This document shows, one piece after another, positions 1-5,155 of a DNA stretch of 5,155 nt. This DNA comes from Deltaproteobacteria bacterium (GTDB lineage Bacteria > Desulfobacterota > Desulfobacteria > Desulfobacterales > ETH-SRB1). The number at the start of each line of letters is the position of its first letter. Positions within the stretch are counted from its first letter, which is position 1. The stretch lies in the NCBI GenBank assembly GCA_003647525.1, contig QMMZ01000196.1:1-5155 (forward strand). The letters run 5' to 3'. The notes beneath the pieces are model-generated. The model searched no databases and was not told the origin of the DNA. It saw nothing but the letters and a program-made list of their open reading frames with translations. The position numbers were made by a program, and so were the translations under genes.

Positions 1-198
1 GAGAGAAAGGGAAGCACATAGCTCATCTTTGTTTTTAAAATAAAGATAAAGGGTGCCTGGACTTAACTCAGCTTCATTGGCAATATCTTCCATTGTAGCC
101 TTGTTAAAGCCCTTTAAGGAAAATACCCTTTTTGCGGCTATCATTATCTGCTGCCGCCTTCTTCCTTTCTCCCGTTCTTTCCTTTCCTGTATGCCCAT
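1..198 (-). CDS. TetR/AcrR-family transcriptional regulator, N-terminal part (runs off the window)
   Basis: The reading frame gives 66 residues from an ATG at 198 and continues beyond base 1, so the C-terminal ligand-binding domain is not visible. Residues about 15-60 form the TetR DNA-binding domain: helix 1 ([20 protein letters not shown]), then the helix-turn-helix [20 protein letters not shown] and the typical closing KNKDEL. Proteins of this family bind palindromic operators as dimers and release them on binding a small ligand; they commonly repress their own gene or a neighbouring efflux or metabolic operon. The N-terminus is strongly basic (KERERR-like stretch, residues 6-15). The ATG at 198 is chosen because the upstream in-frame codons contain no ATG, GTG or TTG before a stop, and a GGGA lies about 9 bases upstream. 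The ligand and targets cannot be told from the N-terminus. Family assignment is very sure. Confidence 0.93.
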   Translation of the reverse strand, partial: MGIQERKEREKGRRRQQIMIAAKRVFSLKGFNKATMEDIANEAELSPGTLYLYFKNKDELCASLSL

Positions 199-230
199 AA
201 TTTCTGAATCCCATTTATTTCCTAAAAAGC

Positions 231-259
231 CATATAATTGATATCCGACATTTAGTCAA
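231..259 (-). promoter_or_regulatory. Candidate sigma70 promoter of the TetR-family gene
   Basis: On the minus strand TTGACT (bases 259-254) is followed after exactly 17 bases by TATATG (236-231). That is 5 of 6 and 4 of 6 matches to the -35 and -10 consensus. Transcription would start near 224, leaving a leader of about 26 bases before the ATG at 198. The spacer contains the palindrome GATATC and a loose ATAT-AATTG-ATAT dyad overlaps the -10 box, a possible autoregulatory operator, but that is an inference. Confidence 0.5.
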
Positions 260-261
260 GG

Positions 262-277
262 GGAAATATTCATTTCC
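262..277. repeat. Short inverted repeat upstream of the TetR-gene promoter
   Basis: GGAAAT (262-267) and ATTTCC (272-277) form a 6-bp dyad around a 4-base centre. It sits two bases beyond the -35 box of the candidate TetR-gene promoter, where a regulator could bind. It is short and AT-rich, so chance is a real possibility. Confidence 0.35.
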
Positions 278-289
278 TAATCAAGATAT

Positions 290-349
290 AAGCACGACTA
301 AACACGTCCCGCAAGTCCGCACACAGCCTGGGTCGTGCTTTCGGGACGT
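290..349. repeat. Two interleaved inverted repeats (A-B-A'-B' order)
   Basis: Arm A is AAGCACGAC at 290-298 and its exact reverse complement GTCGTGCTT lies at 332-340. Arm B is ACGTCCCG at 304-311 and its exact reverse complement CGGGACGT lies at 342-349. The arms alternate, so the two stems cannot nest. As RNA this would give either a pseudoknot or two mutually exclusive hairpins; as DNA it could be a protein-binding or transposon-end structure. The GC-rich arms stand out from the AT-rich surroundings. Function is unknown. Confidence 0.7.
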
Positions 350-572
350 ACATTAGTTTATAGGTTACTGTTAAGGTTTTAAAAGAGGCTGGATCTGTGA
401 GTTTCTTTTGCTTCATATAGCGACTAAAATGTGATACGTTTGAAATGTGACGACGATTAGAAGTTGTTACAGCATACAAAATTATGTTAAGTAAAAACGT
501 TCGGGGTAACCAAAAGTTCTTCCGGTTCTGGCAAACTGGTGTTGAGGAGTCGACTACTCGACCAATATCAAC

Positions 573-577
573 AGGAA
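573..577 (+). promoter_or_regulatory. Ribosome binding site deciding the start at 583
   Basis: AGGAA lies 5 bases before the ATG at 583. The frame stays open further upstream to an ATG at 484, but that ATG has no Shine-Dalgarno sequence and the added 33 residues look unlike the following protein, so 583 is preferred. Confidence 0.5.
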
Positions 578-582
578 AATAT

Positions 583-1153
583 ATGGAAAATAAAATAGAG
601 TCCGATAACCAAGTTAAGATTACTTACCGGCCCGGTGAAAACCCTGAAAAAGATGCCTGGCATACAGCTTTCTTTATTGAAAACCATATGGATTATTTTG
701 CTTACCCTGACCATGTGGTATCACCAGAGCAACTTACCTTCATGATATATGCGGAAAATGATGAAAGATATTATCCCTGCTCAGACAGAATGTTTGAAGC
801 AATTATGAGCAAAAATGATTCCTCTTTTCTTCGGAATGGATGCGGATGATTTGATGTATATGTGGGAAATTGTCCAAAAAAGCGGTTATATAGATATATG
901 GCGCTTTCAAAGCTACGATGATATAGTTAAAGCATTTCAGGCTATGGATAAAAAAGTTCCGCCTGAGTGGGTAGGCAAGGATGCAACTTATAGTACAGGA
1001 TGTACAAAGGAGATGAGAATTGCTCTTGATGTTCAGAAAAAACATCCTGAAATGCAGATCATAGGTCCTTCTGTTGAAAAATTTATGAGACGAAATGAAT
1101 ACGGCATAGGAAAGATGTATGATCAAAGGCTAAGCGAACTATGCCGAATATAA
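583..1153 (+). pseudogene. Hypothetical protein gene interrupted by a single-base frameshift
   Basis: I do not recognise this protein. Frame 1 runs from the ATG at 583 (MENKIESDNQVKITYRP) to a stop at 847-849, and the adjacent frame is open from 809 to the stop at 1151-1153. Removing one T from GATT (817-820) joins them into an uninterrupted product of about 189 residues reading SKNDPLFFGMDADDLMYMWE across the repair. The joined protein looks soluble, with no signal peptide or membrane helix. It is rich in aromatic and charged residues (HTAFFIENHMDYFAYPDH near residues 27-44; a basic C-terminus) and has one isolated Cys in YSTGCTKEM. Its stop lies 16 bases before the first CNNM-like gene, so it probably opened the same transcript. 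It could instead be two overlapping small genes (583-849 and 815-1153), but the second has no good ribosome binding site. A sequencing error is equally possible. Confidence 0.6.
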
Positions 1154-1169
1154 AGGGAATTGCGATACA

Positions 1170-2189
1170 TTGGAAGTCGATTTATTCTTTAAAGTAGCCT
1201 TAATATTTTTTCTACTTATCTTTTCCGGTTTTTTTTCAGGCTCGGAAACAGCTCTGTTTTCCTTAACTCTCTTGCAGCGTGAACGTCTTAGAAAAAGCGG
1301 GAGCAAAAGAGCAGCGCTCATAGATAAGCTTCTTCTTCGGCCGAGAAGACTCATAGTAACAATACTGATGGGCAATGATATGGTTAATATCGCAGCATCA
1401 GTTATTGCTACTTATTTTTTTGTATCCCTCTTTGGCGAACACGCTAAATGGCTTACCATTGCAATAATGACACCCTTGACGCTGATATTGGCCGAGGTGA
1501 TCCCAAAAACCATAGGTATAACTCATAATGAAAGAATTGCCCCTCTCATATCCGTACCTCTCAATACATTTGCAAAATTAATTTCACCTTTTCGCTGGAT
1601 TTTTATCAAGCTCACGGATTGTTTCATAAAATTATCAGGCATGGAAAAACATAAACCTTCACAAACTATAATGGAAGACGATTTCCGTGATATGGTGGAT
1701 TTAAGTTACAAAAATGGTGAACTGAAAATTGTTGAAAGAGACCTTGTCCACAATGTTTTCGAGTTTAGTGATACCCATGTATCTGAAGTCATGACCCCAA
1801 AAGAAAACATGTTCTGTCTTCCCCATGACATGGAAGCAGAATCAATAATCAAGTTTGTGAAAAAAAATCATTATTCAAGAATTCCCGTTTTCAAAGAAAA
1901 TATTAATAATATCACAGGAATCCTTTATGCAAAGGATCTGTTAAAAGTTGTAACTAAAAAATATATAGGTAAAGCTGAACTTCTGCCGGATATATGCAGG
2001 AGACCATACTTCATACAGGAGAATAAAAAAATTGATGAGGTCTTTTACTCCATGAAGCAACAACGCACACATATAGCCATCTGTTTAACTGAACAAGGAA
2101 AGGTTTCCGGACTCATCACATTAGAAGATCTTCTGGAAGAGCTTTTTGGTGAAATATATGACGAACAGGATATAGTAGATATACCATGA
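1170..2189 (+). CDS. CNNM/CorC-type membrane protein: DUF21 domain plus CBS pair, no CorC_HlyC domain
   Basis: This 339-residue inner-membrane protein belongs to the CNNM (DUF21)-CBS family, whose members act in divalent-cation transport, mainly Mg2+ or Co2+ efflux or resistance. The DUF21 domain covers residues about 1-155. It has a first helix ending in the family motif SGSET (23-27), a second helix carrying GND (68-70) with its conserved small residues, and a third ending in AEVIPKT (108-114), then a juxtamembrane helical stretch. A CBS pair follows: CBS1 about 204-262 (VSEVMTPKEN, then YSRIPVF and ITGILYAKDLL) and CBS2 about 272-330 (HIAICLTEQG, GLITLEDLLEELFGEIYDE). CBS pairs of this family bind adenine nucleotides. 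The usual DEYGG of CBS2 reads TEQGK here. The protein ends just after CBS2, so it lacks the CorC_HlyC domain of its neighbour. The start is a TTG; no ATG or GTG exists in frame after the upstream stop, and AAGGGA (1153-1158) lies 11 bases before it. The stop overlaps the next start as ATGA. Confidence 0.9.
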   Translation: MEVDLFFKVALIFFLLIFSGFFSGSETALFSLTLLQRERLRKSGSKRAALIDKLLLRPRRLIVTILMGNDMVNIAASVIATYFFVSLFGEHAKWLTIAIMTPLTLILAEVIPKTIGITHNERIAPLISVPLNTFAKLISPFRWIFIKLTDCFIKLSGMEKHKPSQTIMEDDFRDMVDLSYKNGELKIVERDLVHNVFEFSDTHVSEVMTPKENMFCLPHDMEAESIIKFVKKNHYSRIPVFKENINNITGILYAKDLLKVVTKKYIGKAELLPDICRRPYFIQENKKIDEVFYSMKQQRTHIAICLTEQGKVSGLITLEDLLEELFGEIYDEQDIVDIP

Positions 2190-3454
2190 CTATCTTGAAT
2201 ATTATTATAATAGTTTTATGTATATTTATGCAGGGCTTCTTTTCAGGTTCTGAGCTGATACTGATATCTTCAAATAAGCTCAAGCTCAGGAGAAAGGCCG
2301 CCAAAGGCTCCAGGGGAGCCAGGCTGGCATTGGAAATGATTAATAATCCACGCTGGTTTCTGGCAACAACCAGCACAGGAACAAATATGTTCGTAATAAC
2401 TGCTTCCGTTGTTGCGGCAGTGTTGTTTGAGAGCCTTTTCGGAAAACATGGAGAGCTATTGACAATTGTTGTCATCTCTCCTTTCTTATTGACGTTTGGA
2501 GAAATCATTCCAAGAACAATATTTCAGCAGAATGCAACCAGAATTGCACCAAAAATTTCACATTTACTTTTTTTTGCATCACGCATTATTTCACCAATTA
2601 CTTACCTTTTTTTCTGGGCAAGCGAACGCTTTTACAGGCGTATCGGAAAAGAAAACATCAAAAAGCTTCCATATATAACTAAAGAAGAACTTTCAATGCT
2701 GCTAAGTATTCCAGGCGAAGGAAGTGATTTAAAAAGAAAAGAAAAAAAACTTATTCACAGGGTTTTTCATCTTTCAGAATCTAAAGTTTCAGATATCATG
2801 GTTCCTCTTGTAAATGTGACCGCAATAACAAAAACAGCAGATGTAAGTGATGCAACAAAAATTCTCAGCAGAACCGGATATTCAAGGCTGCCTGTTTTTA
2901 AAAACCGGATAGACAACCTTACAGGTATTATACATTTTTTTGACCTTCTCCATGCACATGACAGCAATGCAAAAATTGAACAATTTATAAGAAAAGTACC
3001 TATTGTACCTGAGCTTAAAAGGGTTGACGATCTTCTTATTTCTTTTCAAAAATCGCATAATTCAATTGCCATTGTTGTTGACGAATATGGCGGCTCAGTA
3101 GGAATTATTACCATCGAAGATATACTCGAAGAAGTGGTCGGTGAGATCTATGATGAATATGATAGAGAAATAAGCAAAATTATAAAGCTTAATGACAATA
3201 AATTCCTAATTAATGCAAGGATGGAAATAGAAGATATAAACGAACAACTGAAAATAAATCTGCCAAAAGAAGACTATGAAACCATTGGAGGGTTTCTGCT
3301 TAAGCACATGGGAAAAATTCCTCAAAAAGGTGATAAATTCATATATAAGAACATTAAATTTACTATAATGCTGTCTAGTAAAAAATCCATCCATGAAATA
3401 ATTATAGAGCAGAGGTCGGGGATCGGGGATCGAGGATCCGGGGGGGCATTATGA
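2186..3454 (+). CDS. CNNM/CorC-type membrane protein: DUF21, CBS pair and CorC_HlyC domain
   Basis: This 422-residue protein is a full-length member of the hemolysin C/CorC (CNNM) family, an inner-membrane protein linked to divalent-cation transport. The DUF21 domain (about 1-150) has SGSE (20-23) at the end of helix 1, GTN (65-67) in helix 2 where its neighbour has GND, and GEIIPRT (105-111) in helix 3. CBS1 spans about 203-258 ([28 protein letters not shown]) and CBS2 about 266-325, with the canonical [28 protein letters not shown]. The CorC_HlyC domain (about 333-408) includes [10 protein letters not shown] and [20 protein letters not shown]. The start overlaps the stop of the preceding paralogue (ATGA), so the two are probably translationally coupled and may work as a pair. 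The last 13 or so residues ([13 protein letters not shown]) are not family sequence; they come from a G-rich heptamer repeat at 3416-3446. Its stop overlaps the start of the next small frame. Confidence 0.93.
   Translation: MTILNIIIIVLCIFMQGFFSGSELILISSNKLKLRRKAAKGSRGARLALEMINNPRWFLATTSTGTNMFVITASVVAAVLFESLFGKHGELLTIVVISPFLLTFGEIIPRTIFQQNATRIAPKISHLLFFASRIISPITYLFFWASERFYRRIGKENIKKLPYITKEELSMLLSIPGEGSDLKRKEKKLIHRVFHLSESKVSDIMVPLVNVTAITKTADVSDATKILSRTGYSRLPVFKNRIDNLTGIIHFFDLLHAHDSNAKIEQFIRKVPIVPELKRVDDLLISFQKSHNSIAIVVDEYGGSVGIITIEDILEEVVGEIYDEYDREISKIIKLNDNKFLINARMEIEDINEQLKINLPKEDYETIGGFLLKHMGKIPQKGDKFIYKNIKFTIMLSSKKSIHEIIIEQRSGIGDRGSGGAL
3416..3446 (+). repeat. Imperfect 7-bp tandem repeat, G-rich, at the 3' end of the CorC-like gene
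   Basis: Four heptamers follow each other: TCGGGGA (3416-3422), TCGGGGA (3423-3429), TCGAGGA (3430-3436) and TCCGGGG (3437-3443), then GGG. The tract gives G-runs of 4, 4 and 7, enough for a possible G-quadruplex on this strand. It encodes the non-conserved C-terminal tail of the CorC-like protein, and the unit length is not a multiple of three, so a change in copy number would shift the frame. Confidence 0.75.
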
Positions 3455-3617
3455 AACCTTTTTCATTATACAGGGAAAAACTATGGGTGCAGGTAATGAT
3501 CCCTGTCTCAGCGGTTGTTGCTATTGTTATAGCAGAAAAATTGCTTTCTATGTTGAGGGTCTGGTTGTATTAGGGGATAAAGCAGTCAGGCAAAAGGTAA
3601 TCCCTGTATTAAAATGA
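3451..3617 (+). pseudogene. Small single-membrane-helix reading frame, broken in an A-run
   Basis: An ATG at 3451, overlapping the stop of the CorC-like gene as ATGA, opens [20 protein letters not shown] followed by AVVAIVIAEK. This is a short basic N-terminus plus one hydrophobic helix (about residues 14-28), and it resembles the first membrane anchor of sensor kinases and chemoreceptors. In this frame it stops at 3571-3573 after 40 codons. Adding one A to the run of five A's at 3536-3540 would carry the frame on through IAFYVEGLVVLGDKAVRQKV to a stop at 3615-3617, giving about 55 residues. I do not recognise that continuation. It may be a genuine small membrane protein with a frameshift (or sequencing error), or the remains of a deleted membrane sensor. 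It lies directly before the receiver-HisKA gene. The 40-codon version (3451-3573) could also be real. Confidence 0.45.
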
Positions 3618-3622
3618 AGGAG
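3616..3622 (+). promoter_or_regulatory. Ribosome binding site of the receiver-HisKA gene
   Basis: GAAGGAG ends 7 bases before the ATG at 3630, a near-ideal Shine-Dalgarno sequence, and it fixes that start. It overlaps the TGA at 3615-3617 that ends the restored frame of the preceding small reading frame. Confidence 0.75.
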
Positions 3623-3629
3623 TAACAGC

Positions 3630-4388
3630 ATGAACAAAGCAGAAAAAATAAGAATACTTCTTGTGGATGACAAACCTGGAAACTTACTGGCCATCGAGAA
3701 CATCCTGGAAAACCCCAATCTTGATATTATCAAGGCGAGTTCAGGAAATGAAGCCATAGGATTAATGCTTGAACATGAGCTTGCCCTTGTTCTTCTTGAT
3801 GTTCAGATGCCTGAAATGGATGGTTTTGAAACTGCTGAAATGATGAGAGGAAATGAAAGAACCAAACAAATCCCGATTATATTTGTAACCGCTATAAGCT
3901 TTGAACAAAAATACGTATTCAATGGTTACGAGTCAGGAGCTGTCGATTATCTCTTTAAGCCCTTTGATCCATATATTTTAAAAAGTAAAGTAAAAATTTT
4001 TATTGAATTATACAAACAAAAAAAAGTTCTTAAAAATACCACGAATAATCTAAAAAAGACTGTTGAAGAATTAAAAAAGGCAAATCAGAAAATTCTTGAG
4101 CAGCAAAAATCTGTGATAGAAAAAGAGCAACTTAAGGTATTGCTTCAGATGGCCGGTGCCACAGCACATGAGTTAAATCAGCCGCTCATGACTCTTTTAG
4201 GATATATTGATTTGATGAAAATATACAAAGATGACAACAAAAAATTAATTGGGCATACAGATAAAATCAAAGAATCCGGCTTGAAGATAGCAGATATTGT
4301 GAGAAAAATTCAGAATATACGCAATTACGAAACCAAACCATATCTTGGAAAATCGCTCAATTTAGGTATTATTAAGATTAAAGATTGA
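3630..4388 (+). CDS. Response regulator receiver protein with coiled coil and HisKA (DHp) domain, no ATPase domain
   Basis: This is a 252-residue cytoplasmic two-component protein. Residues about 7-125 form a receiver domain with every key residue: the acidic pair D13/D14, phosphoacceptor D57 in LLDVQMPEMDG, T87 in FVTA and K110 in FKPFDP. Residues about 128-168 are a Lys/Glu-rich linker (KKTVEELKKANQKILEQQ) with coiled-coil character. Residues about 170-232 are a histidine-kinase dimerisation domain with the H-box MAGATAHELNQPL, phosphorylatable H180 followed by ELNQP. The protein stops 20 residues later (YETKPYLGKS and so on), so the HATPase_c domain with its N, G1 and G2 boxes is absent. 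It therefore cannot autophosphorylate alone; it could be phosphorylated on D57, and possibly on H180, by another kinase. The coherent end argues for a natural short form rather than a fresh truncation. It is the last gene of the plus-strand series and converges with efp 5 bases away. Confidence 0.9.
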   Translation: MNKAEKIRILLVDDKPGNLLAIENILENPNLDIIKASSGNEAIGLMLEHELALVLLDVQMPEMDGFETAEMMRGNERTKQIPIIFVTAISFEQKYVFNGYESGAVDYLFKPFDPYILKSKVKIFIELYKQKKVLKNTTNNLKKTVEELKKANQKILEQQKSVIEKEQLKVLLQMAGATAHELNQPLMTLLGYIDLMKIYKDDNKKLIGHTDKIKESGLKIADIVRKIQNIRNYETKPYLGKSLNLGIIKIKD

Positions 4389-4393
4389 ATTTA

Positions 4394-4954
4394 CTACTTT
4401 ACCCGTTCCACATATTCACCGGTTCTGGTATCGATTTTAACAAGTTCACCCTTATCAACAAAAGGTGGCACTTGAACTACATAATCGGTCTCAAGTGTTG
4501 CAGGTTTTGTGCTGCCTGCGGCTGTGTTACCCTTAACCCAGGGATCAGTTTCGACAATCCTGAGATTGACAAAATTCGGCAATAAAATTCCTATTGCTCT
4601 GCCGTCAAAAAAAAGAACATTACATACCGTATTTTCCTTTAAAAATTTAAGGAACTCACCGACCTGGTCTTCAGAGAGAAATTCCTGGTCATAAGTTGAT
4701 GTGTTCATAAAGCAGTAATTGTTACCGTCTGAATATAAATATTCCATCTCCTGCTCTTCCAGGTTTGCCTCTTTGAATTTTTCACTGGATCTAAATGTCT
4801 GATCAACTATAACGCCTGAAAGCATATTTTTTAGCTTGCATTTGTAAAGAGCCTTGCCTTTTCCGGGTTTAACAAAGTTAAACTGCACAATAATATATGG
4901 TTCGCCATTAATCTCAATTTTAAGACCTTTTCTCAGGTCACCGCTTTCATACAT
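4394..4954 (-). CDS. efp: Elongation factor P
   Basis: This complete 186-residue protein is translation elongation factor P, which enters the ribosomal E site and relieves stalling at consecutive prolines. It has the usual three beta-barrel domains: a KOW-like domain I (about 1-62) with the loop FVKPGKGKA, then OB-fold domain II (about 65-127) and domain III (about 129-185), ending with the family signature region TLETDYVVQVPPFVDKGE and GEYVERV. K32 of PGKG lines up with Lys34 of E. coli EF-P, which is beta-lysylated by EpmA; whether it is modified here, and by what, cannot be seen because no epmA or epmB is in the window. The start at 4954 is supported by AAGGAGG at 4966-4972 and by the conserved N-terminus. 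The gene ends 5 bases from the converging receiver-HisKA gene, with no visible hairpin terminator between them. Confidence 0.97.
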   Translation of the reverse strand: MYESGDLRKGLKIEINGEPYIIVQFNFVKPGKGKALYKCKLKNMLSGVIVDQTFRSSEKFKEANLEEQEMEYLYSDGNNYCFMNTSTYDQEFLSEDQVGEFLKFLKENTVCNVLFFDGRAIGILLPNFVNLRIVETDPWVKGNTAAGSTKPATLETDYVVQVPPFVDKGELVKIDTRTGEYVERVK

Positions 4955-4965
4955 GTATTAAAATT

Positions 4966-4972
4966 CCTCCTT
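4966..4972 (-). promoter_or_regulatory. Ribosome binding site of efp, adjoining the inverted repeat
   Basis: AAGGAGG on the minus strand lies 11 bases before the efp ATG. Only one base separates it from the outer end of the 28-bp inverted repeat at 4974, so any hairpin formed in the leader RNA would border the Shine-Dalgarno sequence directly. Confidence 0.75.
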
Positions 4973-4973
4973 G

Positions 4974-5084
4974 ATATAGGCTTTCAGATAATTAATTTCA
5001 CTGTGTTATCAGTCGTCGACGTATAACTAATACGCCTTCCTCCTTCTTCTGGCCTTGTGAAATTAATTATCTGAAAGCCTATAT
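4974..5084. repeat. 28-bp perfect inverted repeat with 55-base centre (MITE-like palindromic element)
   Basis: The left arm 4974-5001 begins ATATAGGCTTTCAGATAATT and is the exact reverse complement of the right arm 5057-5084, 28 bp without mismatch. The centre (5002-5056) holds a second small dyad, CGTAT (5020-5024) with ATACG (5030-5034), next to a GTCGAC site, and an AAGGAGG-like purine tract on the minus strand (near 5036-5048). The arms end in ATATA/TATAT, so a TA or TATA target duplication is possible but cannot be told apart from the palindrome. It lies between the upstream minus-strand gene and efp. It could be a miniature inverted-repeat element, a dispersed palindromic repeat, or a leader hairpin. 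It has no U-tract on either side, so a rho-independent terminator is unlikely. Confidence 0.85.
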
Positions 5085-5109
5085 ATTTGTCGAGTTGTTG
5101 ACTACTCAA
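5080..5109 (-). promoter_or_regulatory. Possible promoter for efp overlapping the end of the inverted repeat
   Basis: On the minus strand TTGAGT (5109-5104) and TATATA (5085-5080) are 18 bases apart, each matching 4 of 6 consensus positions. Transcription would begin near 5073, inside the right arm. The match is weak and the -35 box overlaps the end of the upstream gene, so efp may instead be read through from upstream. Confidence 0.25.
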
Positions 5110-5155
5110 TAACTATTTTTTCAGCTCTGCGCGTTTCTTCAACAAACTGCTTTAC
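5102..5155 (-). CDS. C-terminal end of an unidentified protein (runs off the window)
   Basis: Only one minus-strand frame is open from the window edge, giving VKQFVEETRRAEKIVIE and then a TAG at 5104-5102. Seventeen residues, charged and hydrophilic, are too few to name a family. It runs in the same direction as efp, with about 147 bases between its stop and the efp start, a gap mostly filled by the inverted-repeat element. It could share a transcript with efp. Confidence 0.5.
   Translation of the reverse strand, partial: VKQFVEETRRAEKIVIE

Larger units (their letters stand above)
199..582. other. Intergenic region between the divergent TetR gene and the plus-strand operon
   Basis: This 384-base gap has no gene that I can support. 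It holds the TetR-gene promoter (231-259), a short dyad (262-277), two interleaved inverted repeats (290-349), and a pair of AAATGTGA direct repeats 16 bases apart (427-434 and 443-450). Around 541-572 there is an imperfect dyad centred on the palindrome AGTCGACT (548-555). A 69-codon minus-strand reading frame across 270-479 has no ribosome binding site and resembles no family I know. No clear plus-strand promoter for the gene at 583 stands out. Confidence 0.6.

Noticed and set aside
270..479. Minus-strand open frame of 69 codons in the left intergenic gap
   Set aside because: It has no ribosome binding site, resembles no family I know, and runs through the interleaved inverted repeats, so it is more likely a chance frame.
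484..582. Upstream extension of the first plus-strand gene to an ATG at 484
   Set aside because: There is no Shine-Dalgarno sequence at 484, while the ATG at 583 has AGGAA at a suitable distance; the 33 extra residues look unlike the rest.
809..849. Programmed ribosomal frameshift in the first gene
   Set aside because: No X-XXY-YYZ-type slippery site or strong downstream stem is visible; a plain one-base change explains the data better.
1120..1170. Mg2+-sensing riboswitch (M-box type) before the CNNM-like genes
   Set aside because: The first CNNM gene starts only 16 bases after the preceding stop, leaving no room for an M-box.
4385..4400. Bidirectional terminator between the receiver-HisKA gene and efp
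   Set aside because: The stops are 5 bases apart and no GC-rich hairpin with a T-tract is present at the junction.
4385..4694. Plus-strand open frames opposite efp (4385-4585 and 4509-4694)
   Set aside because: They are antisense shadows of the clearly identified efp gene.
4974..5084. Rho-independent terminator for the upstream minus-strand gene
   Set aside because: The stem is long and AT-rich, the centre is 55 bases, and no U-tract follows it; a repeat element fits better.

Overview
The window suggests a moderately AT-rich Gram-negative bacterium, probably a Desulfobacterota (deltaproteobacterial) lineage. This rests on the look of the EF-P protein (N-terminus MYESGDLRKGLKIEI), the paired CNNM/CorC-type membrane proteins and the short receiver-HisKA protein. 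The taxonomic guess is an inference without any database search.

Layout. At the left edge, on the minus strand, are the first 66 codons of a TetR-family repressor (1-198), with a good sigma70-type promoter behind it. A gap of about 380 bp (199-582) holds no convincing gene but carries structured repeats, notably two interleaved inverted repeats at 290-349. A plus-strand, operon-like series follows: an unrecognised soluble protein broken by a one-base frameshift (583-1153), then two neighbouring DUF21/CNNM-CBS membrane proteins (1170-2189 and 2186-3454, joined by an ATGA overlap). Next is a small single-membrane-helix reading frame that also starts in an ATGA overlap and is broken in an A-run (3451-3617). 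Last is a receiver plus HisKA protein without an ATPase domain (3630-4388). Convergent to it, only 5 bp away, is the gene for elongation factor P on the minus strand (4394-4954). Just upstream of efp sits a 28-bp perfect inverted repeat (4974-5084), and then the last 17 codons of another minus-strand gene (5102-5155).

How the genes may work together. The two CNNM-like proteins share a fold but differ: the first stops after its CBS pair, while the second has the extra CorC_HlyC domain. They could form a heteromeric divalent-cation (Mg2+ or similar) transporter or efflux regulator. The receiver-HisKA protein can plausibly accept phosphate but cannot bind ATP itself, so it would need a partner kinase not seen here. 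EF-P is an unrelated housekeeping translation factor.

The window is mostly ordinary chromosome. I see no defence system, CRISPR array or complete mobile element. The points most worth a second look are the MITE-like palindrome directly against the efp ribosome binding site, the interleaved inverted repeats at 290-349, the heptamer G-rich repeat that forms the C-terminus of the second CNNM protein, the ATPase-less receiver-HisKA protein, and two apparent single-base frameshifts.
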